Assembly (NCBI GenBank): GCA_963780345.1
Contig: CAWABU010000002.1
Coordinates: 248,001 to 312,000 of the forward strand
Length of the DNA: 64,000 nt
Reading direction: 5' to 3'
From: PALSA-693 sp963780345
Lineage (GTDB): Bacteria > Actinomycetota > Acidimicrobiia > Acidimicrobiales > Palsa-688
The notes beneath the pieces are model-generated. The model was not told where the DNA came from, made no database searches, and saw only the letters and a program-made list of their open reading frames with translations. A program made the translations under genes and the position numbers. Below, piece by piece: positions 57,852 through 64,000 of the stretch (its first letter is position 1; every line of letters begins with the position of its first letter).

Positions 57852-60638
57852 CTACCGCCCGTGACAGAACTTGAACTTCTTGCCGCTCCCGCACGGGCAC
57901 GGCTCGTTGCGCCCGACCCGGTCGAAGGCCGAGTCGCGCACGATCGGCTTCTCGATCTCCAGCTCCGCCGCGGCCGCCGCGGGCGCCGGCTGGCCGTTGG
58001 GCGCCGGGGCGAACACCACCTCGTCGCCAGGGGCGGGACCGGCGGCCAGGGTCTGCTGCATCCCGGTGCTGCCCTGGACCGGGTCGTCGGGCGCCTGATA
58101 CTGGGCGCCGGCCAGGTTGGCCTCCTCATCGGCGGGCACCTGCTGGAGGACCTGGACCTGGGCGTGCATCACGATCTTGACGTAGTCGTCGTCGATGCCC
58201 GACATCAGCTGCCCAAACATCTCGTAGCCGTCGCGCTGCCAGGCCACCAGCGGGTCCTGCTGGCCCATGGCCCGGAGGTTGATGCCTTCCCGGAGGTAGT
58301 CCATCTCCGAGAGGTGCTCCCGCCATTTCTGGTCGATCAGCTGCAGCATCACCTCTCGTTCGAGGGCGCGCATGGTGTCGGCCGGTTCGCCGCCCTCCGG
58401 AGCCGGCATGGTCTCCTCGCGCTGCTCGTAGTAGGCGATGGCCTCGCCGGCCAGGTGCTCGTAGATGGCGTTGGAGTCGGTGAGCTCGGTCAGCTCGTCC
58501 CTGGTCGTGGCGGTGGGGAAATACAGGCGGGTCTCGGTCAGCAGGCCATCCAGGTTCCAGTCCTCGCCGAAGTCGGAGCCGGCGCAGTTGGCGGTAACGA
58601 TGCTGTCGATGGCGGAGGACAGCACCTCGATGGTCCGGGCCCGCAGGTCCTCGCCGCCGAGAATCTGGGCGCGCCGGGCGTAGATCACCTTGCGCTGCTC
58701 GTTCATCACCTCGTCGTATTTGAGGACGTCCTTGCGGATCTCGGCGTTGCGAGCCTCCACCGTGTTCTGGGCTCGCTCGATGGCCTTGGAGACCATCTTG
58801 GAGTCGATCGGCACGTCTTCGGGCAGGGCCCGGCCCATGACCCATTGCATGGCCCCGGTGGCGAACAGCCGCATGAGCTCGTCCTCGAGGGAGAGGAAAA
58901 AGCGGCTCTCCCCGGGGTCGCCCTGGCGGCCGGAGCGACCTCGAAGCTGATTGTCGATGCGTCGGGACTCATGGCGCTCCGAGCCGAGCACGTAGAGGCC
59001 GCCCAGCTCGCGGATCTTGTCGCCCTCCGCCTTGCACTCGTCGTCGTACTTGACCAGCAGGTCGCGGTAGCGGGTCGCTCCCTCGTCCGATTCGGGATCA
59101 AGGCCGGCGCCCCCCACCTCCTGGGCGGCCAGCAGCTCGGGGTTCCCTCCGAGCAGGATGTCCACGCCGCGACCGGCCATGTTGGTGGCCACCGTGACGG
59201 CGTGGAGCCGCCCGGCCTGGGCCACGATCTGGGCCTCCCTGGCGTGCTGCTTGGCGTTGAGGACGTGATGCGGGATGCCCCGGCGTTCGAGCATGGCCGA
59301 GAGGGTCTCGGACTTCTCCACCGAAGCGGTGCCGACGAGCACCGGCTGGCCCTTGTCATGGCGCTCGATGATGTCGTCGACGACGGCGTCGAACTTGGCC
59401 AGCTCGGACTTGTAGATCAGATCCTGCTCGTCGGCCCGGACCATCGGCATGTTGGTCGGGATAGGGACGACCGGCAGGTCGTAGGTGCTGGCGAACTCCG
59501 AGGCCTCGGTCTCGGCGGTGCCGGTCATGCCGGCGAGCTTGTCGTAGAGTCGGAAATAGTTCTGGAGGGTCACCGTGGCCCAGGTGTGATTCTCCTCCTT
59601 GATGGAAACCCGTTCCTTGGCCTCCACGGCCTGGTGCAGGCCGTCGGACCAGCGCCGACCTTCGAGGACCCGGCCCGTGAACTCGTCGACGATCTTCACT
59701 TCGCCGTCGGCGACGATGTAATCCTTGTCCCGCTTGTACAGCTCCTTGGCCTTGAGGGCCTGCGTCAGCTGGTGCACGTAGTTTGAGGACACCAGGTCAT
59801 AGAGGTTGTCGATGCCCAGGGCCCGCTCCACTCGCTCGATGCCCTGTTCGGTCGGGGCGACGGTCCTCTTTTCCTCGTCGACCTCGTAATCGCTGTCCCG
59901 CGTGAGTGAACGGGCCACGCCGGCAAACTGGTAGTAGAGCCGAGCTGAATCCGAGGACGGGCCGGAGATGATGAGCGGGGTACGGGCCTCGTCGATGAGG
60001 ATCGAGTCAACCTCGTCGACGATGGCGTAGCGATGACCTCGCTGCACCATGTGCTCCAGCGACCGGGCCATGTTGTCGCGGAGATAGTCGAATCCGAACT
60101 CGGTATTGGTGCCGTAGGTGACGTCGCAGGCGTAGGCGTCCTTTTTGGCCTGCCAGTCGTCGATTTCGGGCGACACCCGCCCCACCTCGAGGCCGAGGAA
60201 GCGGTGAACCTGCCCCATCCACTCGGCGTCACGGCGGGCGAGGTAGTCGTTGACGGTCACCACGTGGACACCCTCGCCGGGGAGGGCGTTGAGGTAGACC
60301 GGTAGGGTCGAGACCAGGGTCTTGCCCTCACCGGTCTTCATCTCGGCGATCCAGCCGAAATGGAGCGCCGCGCCGCCCATCAGCTGGACGTCGAAGTGCC
60401 GCTGGCCGATGGTCCGTCGGGCGGCTTCGCGCATGGTGGCGAAAGCCTCGACGAGGAGATCGTTGACGTCCTCGCCGCGATCCAGCCGCTCGCGAAACTC
60501 GACCGTGCGGTGGGCGAGCGCCTCGTCGCTCAGCGCACTCGTCTCGGCCTCAAGTTCGTTGACGTCTGGAACCAACGCCTGCAGAGCCCGGACCTTCTTG
60601 CCTTCGCCGGCTCGCAGGATCTTGGAAAAGACACTCAT
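57852..60638 (-). CDS. secA: Preprotein translocase ATPase SecA
   Basis: SecA of 928 residues. Walker A MKTGEGKTLVSTL, DEAD-box-like IVDEVDSILIDEARTPLI, second-lobe motifs GTASVEKSETLS and GRAGRQGDPGESRF-like text (RSGRQGDPGESRFFLS), and a C-terminal zinc site CPCGSGKKFKFCH that binds SecB or lipid. Pushes unfolded preproteins through SecYEG. ATG 60638 has AGGTGGG upstream; the frame continuing to 60761 passes the divergent promoter. Full-length housekeeping form (SecA1). Confidence 0.97.
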   Translation of the reverse strand: MSVFSKILRAGEGKKVRALQALVPDVNELEAETSALSDEALAHRTVEFRERLDRGEDVNDLLVEAFATMREAARRTIGQRHFDVQLMGGAALHFGWIAEMKTGEGKTLVSTLPVYLNALPGEGVHVVTVNDYLARRDAEWMGQVHRFLGLEVGRVSPEIDDWQAKKDAYACDVTYGTNTEFGFDYLRDNMARSLEHMVQRGHRYAIVDEVDSILIDEARTPLIISGPSSDSARLYYQFAGVARSLTRDSDYEVDEEKRTVAPTEQGIERVERALGIDNLYDLVSSNYVHQLTQALKAKELYKRDKDYIVADGEVKIVDEFTGRVLEGRRWSDGLHQAVEAKERVSIKEENHTWATVTLQNYFRLYDKLAGMTGTAETEASEFASTYDLPVVPIPTNMPMVRADEQDLIYKSELAKFDAVVDDIIERHDKGQPVLVGTASVEKSETLSAMLERRGIPHHVLNAKQHAREAQIVAQAGRLHAVTVATNMAGRGVDILLGGNPELLAAQEVGGAGLDPESDEGATRYRDLLVKYDDECKAEGDKIRELGGLYVLGSERHESRRIDNQLRGRSGRQGDPGESRFFLSLEDELMRLFATGAMQWVMGRALPEDVPIDSKMVSKAIERAQNTVEARNAEIRKDVLKYDEVMNEQRKVIYARRAQILGGEDLRARTIEVLSSAIDSIVTANCAGSDFGEDWNLDGLLTETRLYFPTATTRDELTELTDSNAIYEHLAGEAIAYYEQREETMPAPEGGEPADTMRALEREVMLQLIDQKWREHLSEMDYLREGINLRAMGQQDPLVAWQRDGYEMFGQLMSGIDDDYVKIVMHAQVQVLQQVPADEEANLAGAQYQAPDDPVQGSTGMQQTLAAGPAPGDEVVFAPAPNGQPAPAAAAAELEIEKPIVRDSAFDRVGRNEPCPCGSGKKFKFCHGR

Positions 60639-60695
60639 GACCCACCTATGGTACCGGGGGCCCGCTGGCGCCGGGCCCGCGACACCATCGTCGCG

Positions 60696-60701
60696 TACCC
60701 T
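60696..60701 (+). promoter_or_regulatory. -10 box of leaderless DUF2079 gene (TACCCT)
   Basis: TACCCT followed by CCTCGTC (7 nt) and GTG 60709. It lies in the 70-bp gap with secA and decides the start against the long upstream frame that is antisense to secA. Confidence 0.5.
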
Positions 60702-60708
60702 CCTCGTC

Positions 60709-62217
60709 GTGCCTACCCCTTTCAACGTGACAGGGGTGTCGACGGACCAACAGGTTGTCACCCGGTCGGGCCAGGGAGCCCGCGGTGTCGACCGGGACCG
60801 CCTCAGGCTGTTGCGCCTCCTCCCCGTCGCCGCCCTGATCGGCGCCTACGTCCTGTGGTTCGGGCACCTCTCGGTCGCGGTGCACGACGGGTACGGCACA
60901 CCCGGGTACGACATGGGCATCTTCGACCAGGGCGTCTGGCTCTTGAGCCGCTTTCACGCCCCGTTCGTGACGGTAATGGGCCGCAATCTGTTCGGAGATC
61001 ACACGTCGTTCATCCTCCTGCTGGCGGTCCCGCTGTACTGGGTATGGCCGCACGCCCAGACCCTGCTGGTCCTCCAGACCTGCCTGCTGGCGGCCGCCGC
61101 GGTGCCCGTCTACCTGCTCGCCCTCCGCCGCTCCGCTTCTGTCCTCATCGCCACCGGATTGGCCGCGGCCTACCTGCTGAACCCGGCGCTCCAGAACGGC
61201 AACCTGGAGCAGTTCCACCCGGAGGCGTTTCTGGTTCTGGCCCTGGCGGTCGCCATCTACGCCGCCGTCGAGTCCAAGCCGGTGCTGCTGACCGTGGGGG
61301 TGGTGGCGTCGCTGCTGGTCAAGGAGGACGCCGCCCTCTTCATGATCCCTCTGGCGGGGTGGGTGTACTTCCGGCGCAACCGGAGCTGGGGGTTGCGGAT
61401 CGGCGCCGGCGCGCTGGCCTGGATGATCTTCGCCTACACGGTGGTGATCGAAAGCCTCCTCGGGACCATGTCGTTCTACGCCAACCGCGTCCCGTTCGGC
61501 GGCCTCGGAGGACTGGTGACGACGCCCCTGGCTCATCCGGTCAAGTTCTGGCGGTACGCCCGCAGCCAGGGCCGGCTGTTCTACCTGTGGCAGATGGGTG
61601 CAGCCTTCGGCTTCGGGTTCCTGGTCGCGCCCGAGCTGGCGGCCATCGGGATCCTCAGCGTGGCCGAGAACGTGCTCAGCACCTTCCCTTACATGCACCA
61701 GCTTCTCTACCACTACTCGATGCCGACCGTCCCGGTGCTGGCCCTCGGGACGGTGTTCGCCGTCGTCTCGCTGGCACCGGGGCTGCGCCGCTACCTGTTG
61801 ACGGGGGTGGTCGTGGTCGCCGCCTTCGTGTCGTGTCTGTACTGGGGCCTGGCGCCGTTCTCCCGGCCGACCTACCCGCACATGAGCCCGGCCAGCCCGC
61901 AGACCCGGGCCATCAACGCGGTGCTCCGTGACGTGCCGCCGCATGCGATCGTCTCCGCCTACTACCCGTACGTGGCCCATCTGGACCACCGCACCCGGAT
62001 CTACGAGTGGCCCACTCCGTTCTCAGCCCAATACTGGGGGTTGTACACCCAGGAGGGTCAGCGGCTGCCCTTCGCCGGCACCGTGCAGTATCTGGTGCTG
62101 CCCCTTCCCGCCGACCTGTCGCCACCCGACCGGGCGGTGTGGAGGTCCATCTCCCGCAACTTCGTGGCGGTGGGCCAGGGCGGTGGCGTGGTGGTCTACC
62201 GGCGAATCGGGGCGTAG
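60709..62217 (+). CDS. DUF2079-family polytopic membrane protein
   Basis: Membrane protein of 502 residues, GT-C glycosyltransferase-like fold. After a cytoplasmic leader, helix 1 is followed by the family segment YDMGIFDQGVWLLSRFHAPF and GDHTSFILLLAVPLYWVWPHAQTLLVLQ; about ten helices follow, then an outside C-terminal domain (HAIVSAYYPYVAHLDHRTRIYEWP). Relatives are thought to transfer sugars from polyprenyl carriers, unproven. Divergent from secA. Confidence 0.85.
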   Translation: MPTPFNVTGVSTDQQVVTRSGQGARGVDRDRLRLLRLLPVAALIGAYVLWFGHLSVAVHDGYGTPGYDMGIFDQGVWLLSRFHAPFVTVMGRNLFGDHTSFILLLAVPLYWVWPHAQTLLVLQTCLLAAAAVPVYLLALRRSASVLIATGLAAAYLLNPALQNGNLEQFHPEAFLVLALAVAIYAAVESKPVLLTVGVVASLLVKEDAALFMIPLAGWVYFRRNRSWGLRIGAGALAWMIFAYTVVIESLLGTMSFYANRVPFGGLGGLVTTPLAHPVKFWRYARSQGRLFYLWQMGAAFGFGFLVAPELAAIGILSVAENVLSTFPYMHQLLYHYSMPTVPVLALGTVFAVVSLAPGLRRYLLTGVVVVAAFVSCLYWGLAPFSRPTYPHMSPASPQTRAINAVLRDVPPHAIVSAYYPYVAHLDHRTRIYEWPTPFSAQYWGLYTQEGQRLPFAGTVQYLVLPLPADLSPPDRAVWRSISRNFVAVGQGGGVVVYRRIGA

Positions 62218-62280
62218 GGAGGTCGACGCCGCGGGTGAAGGGTCGAGGGCTGGATGGGCCACCGGCCTGTCCGGCGCCTA

Positions 62281-62374
62281 CCGCGCCGGCCAGGTCGACC
62301 GCGCCGGCCAGGTCGACCGCGCCGGCCGCCCGTCACCGACGCCGGTCCCCCGCTGGCCGCCCGTCACCGACGCC
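62281..62374 (+). repeat. GC-rich short tandem and direct repeats
   Basis: In the 188-bp gap between convergent genes, CCGCGCCGGCCAGGTCGA occurs at 62281-62298 and 62299-62316 with an 11-nt third copy, and a 20-bp direct repeat follows at 62324-62343 and 62355-62374. It looks like slippage-grown intergenic sequence. Confidence 0.75.
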
Positions 62375-62405
62375 TGACCGCCGCCGGCCGCACCGAACAC
62401 TGCGC

Positions 62406-63182
62406 TCACCCCCCCTCCAGCGCGGTCGGTTTCGTGGAGTCGGTCTGGTGGGGGTCGAACAGCCCCCGCCGCACCGCATACATGACCGCCTCGGTTCGCG
62501 AGTGCAGCTGAAGCTTCTCCAGGATGTTCCCCATGTGGTTCTTGACCGTGTTCTCGGAGATGTACAGCTGGTCGGCAACGGACCTGTTGCTCAAGCCCTC
62601 CGCCACGAGGGTCAGCACCTCGAGTTCGCGGGGGCTGAGAACCGGTTCCGCTGGGCCTCGGGGCCCGGCCGCCTGTTCGGCCGGGGGGTGGGCGTCTCGA
62701 GGCGGCCGGGCCGGGCCGGCCGCCCGGGTCGCGAGCGCATTGAACTCCCGGAGGAGCTTCGACGCCATGGACGGCGTGATCAGGCTGTCACCGTTGGCCA
62801 CGGCGCGGACGGCGGTGGCGACGTCGTCGGCCGGCAGCTCCTTGAGCAGATAGCCGTTGGCCCCGGCCTTGATGGCCTCGAACAGGTCGTCCTCCTCCTC
62901 GGAGACGGTCAGCATCACGACGCGGACGCTCGGCACCCGGCTACGGATCTCCCGGGTCGCATCGATGCCGTTGAGGCGCGGCATGCGGATGTCCATGAGC
63001 ACGACATCCGGGACCAGTTCCTCCACCCGGGCAATAGCCTCCAGGCCGTCGTCGGCCTCGGCGACCACGGCGACGGTCGGTTCGCCTCCGAGCGCCCGGC
63101 GCAGGCCGCGACGGTAGACGGCGTGATCATCCGCGATCACGATCCGCACCGGCTCTGCACGGCCGGGCCCGGCCGGGCTCAT
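62406..63182 (-). CDS. LuxR-family response regulator (orphan)
   Basis: NarL-type regulator of 258 residues. Receiver with IADDH acidic pair, phosphoacceptor Asp64 (VLMDIRMP) and LLKELPADD lysine; then a Pro/Ala-rich linker (about 165-195) and the HTH LSPRELEVLTLVAEGLSN ... VADQLYISENTVKNHM. The C-terminal ending after the HTH is unusually long (about 30 residues). ATG 63182 lies 7 nt after TACTTT, so it is likely leaderless. No kinase gene is adjacent. Confidence 0.9.
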   Translation of the reverse strand: MSPAGPGRAEPVRIVIADDHAVYRRGLRRALGGEPTVAVVAEADDGLEAIARVEELVPDVVLMDIRMPRLNGIDATREIRSRVPSVRVVMLTVSEEEDDLFEAIKAGANGYLLKELPADDVATAVRAVANGDSLITPSMASKLLREFNALATRAAGPARPPRDAHPPAEQAAGPRGPAEPVLSPRELEVLTLVAEGLSNRSVADQLYISENTVKNHMGNILEKLQLHSRTEAVMYAVRRGLFDPHQTDSTKPTALEGG

Positions 63183-63523
63183 CGCCAAGAAAGTAGTGGA
63201 CCTCAGCGGCTGACCTGGTCTTTGACCCCACACCCGCCTGGACCCCGCAGGACCCCGACGGTCCTGGCCGGCGCCCAGGGCTTACTTCTAAGCCGCACCA
63301 TGATCAGCAGCCACGGCTGCCTTACGTGGGTCGTTTCGCCTGCGACTGGCATCGACTTGCAACCACAGACCCGCTGAGGTCCGCCTCGAACCCTACCGTC
63401 GGCCTGGCGACCAGCGGTCTCGCCCCGAACGGCCTGGGGCGAAGCTCGATGCCGAAAGCGCTGATCAGGCGGGGCGCCAGAGGTGATGGCCGGGGTCTCC
63501 GCCGTCCGGCACGGGAGCCCCAG
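63183..63523. other. Intergenic region, 341 bp
   Basis: Lies between the isomerase stop and the response-regulator start, both on the minus strand. It holds the regulator promoter and a 7-bp hairpin, TCGCCCC (63420-63426) with GGGGCGA (63436-63442), without a T-run. I see no gene and no RNA family signature. Confidence 0.5.
63190..63195 (-). promoter_or_regulatory. -10 box of leaderless response regulator (TACTTT)
   Basis: On the minus strand TACTTT, then CTTGGCG (7 nt), then ATG 63182. The frame upstream of this ATG has no ribosome site and no family homology. Confidence 0.5.
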
Positions 63524-64000
63524 CTAGGGGCCGGCCAGCTGTTCCTTGAGCTCGGCCAGGACGGGCACGGGCCCGGGATCGATCCCGGCCTGCACCGCCA
63601 ACCACAGCGACACGTAGTCGCCGAAGAGGATCAGGTCCAGCAGCTGGGCCAGGTCACCGTCGCCATCGGCGCGCACCTCGATGGTGTCGGCGACCACCTC
63701 CCGCAGCATTTCGGCCACCAGGTCGAAGCGCCGGCCCAGTTGCGGGTGCTCGCCGTCGTGGCGGAGGGCGATGGCGGTGATCAGCTGCCGGGTGACATCG
63801 CCGTTCTGGCCCCACCCGCACACTTCGTTATGGCAGAGCTCGGGCTGGACGCTCCAGAAGGCCGGCGCCTTGGCGTTTTCGTTGACCTGGGTCTTCCACC
63901 GCTGGGCCGCCACCGCCCCGATGGCGCCCCCGCCATGGATCAACGGGAGCGTCCGGCCGATGCGCCGAGCGACGCCGGCTGCCGAGCTCGACTCGCCCCC
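63524..64000 (-). CDS. Phosphoglucose/phosphomannose isomerase, C-terminal part
   Basis: The frame is open to the right edge; about 158 C-terminal residues are present. It reads RRIGRTLPLIHGGG, then QRWKTQVNENAKAPAF and PELCHNEVCGW, which fit the SIS-domain bifunctional phosphoglucose/phosphomannose isomerase family; the NENAK Lys/Glu and HNE residues form the active site. Interconverts glucose-6-P or mannose-6-P with fructose-6-P. The N-terminal SIS domain lies outside the window. The TTG near 63943 is not a real start. Confidence 0.85.
   Translation of the reverse strand, partial: GGESSSAAGVARRIGRTLPLIHGGGAIGAVAAQRWKTQVNENAKAPAFWSVQPELCHNEVCGWGQNGDVTRQLITAIALRHDGEHPQLGRRFDLVAEMLREVVADTIEVRADGDGDLAQLLDLILFGDYVSLWLAVQAGIDPGPVPVLAELKEQLAGP

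Noticed and set aside
1..64000. Mobile elements, prophage or genomic-island boundaries
   Set aside because: No transposase, integrase, long terminal inverted repeats or tRNA attachment sites were seen; GC content is even apart from the 51720-51760 patch.

Overview
The window is a high-GC (roughly 65-70%) chromosomal segment of an actinobacterium. The evidence is an FtsE-FtsX-RF2-SecA block, a LiaF/LiaS/LiaR-like three-component set, a Ddn-type deazaflavin (F420) oxidoreductase, a group II truncated haemoglobin, a DUF732 lipoprotein and widespread leaderless genes. An uncultured member of the Acidimicrobiia or a relative is my best guess; the sequence does not prove it. I saw no rRNA, tRNA, insertion sequence, phage or CRISPR.

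Layout. 1-1087: tail of an unknown gene and a membrane protein with a 12-residue repeat. 1.1-1.5 kb: three stem-loops in a row. 1.5-15.2 kb: a catabolic island. Two forward genes (ThDP enzyme, metallo-beta-lactamase-fold hydrolase) face a tightly overlapped reverse operon: cobalamin-binding subunit, PaaK-like acyl-CoA ligase, MeaB-type GTPase and mutase large subunit. The large subunit has Ile100 and Asp127 where 2-hydroxyisobutyryl-CoA mutase has its diagnostic Ile90/Asp117. A luciferase-like oxidoreductase, a FadR-type regulator, a zinc-type dehydrogenase, an SDR and a second luciferase-like protein complete the island. It probably activates a branched 2-hydroxy acid to its CoA ester and either rearranges it (mutase) or possibly cleaves it (ThDP enzyme).

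15.3-27.2 kb: a DNA methyltransferase; a PadR regulator divergent from a drug-efflux MFS pump with a shared palindromic operator; a SAM methyltransferase; a three-subunit molybdenum hydroxylase; a serine hydrolase; a VOC protein; a DUF885 protein. 27.3-37.7 kb: an apparently undescribed isoprenoid-linked cluster made of an FAD desaturase-like enzyme, a polyprenyl synthase, four small or medium proteins with phasin-like helices or a shared beta-sandwich domain, a cyclase-AAA-TPR regulator and a Ddn-like protein. The last two are joined by a 29-bp tandem repeat that copies a stop/start overlap.

37.7-48.8 kb: PAC2 protein, Baeyer-Villiger-type monooxygenase, YCII protein, a frameshifted KdpD-like kinase, a MecA_N-type penicillin-binding lipoprotein, an AI-2E transporter and the Lia-like system. 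48.8-55 kb: acyl-CoA dehydrogenase, a probable noncoding RNA with its own promoter and terminator, NlpC/P60 hydrolase, pseudokinase plus FHA pair, DUF732 lipoprotein and haemoglobin. 55-64 kb: ftsX, ftsE, prfB (frameshifted near its end), secA, a DUF2079 membrane protein, an orphan response regulator and the C-terminal part of a phosphoglucose/phosphomannose isomerase running off the right edge.

Two single-base frameshifts (near 41980 and at about 56949) hit conserved genes and are more likely sequence errors than biology. Many start codons lie 6-8 nt (often exactly 7) after a TANNNT -10 box, so leaderless translation appears common here; several starts were chosen on that basis.
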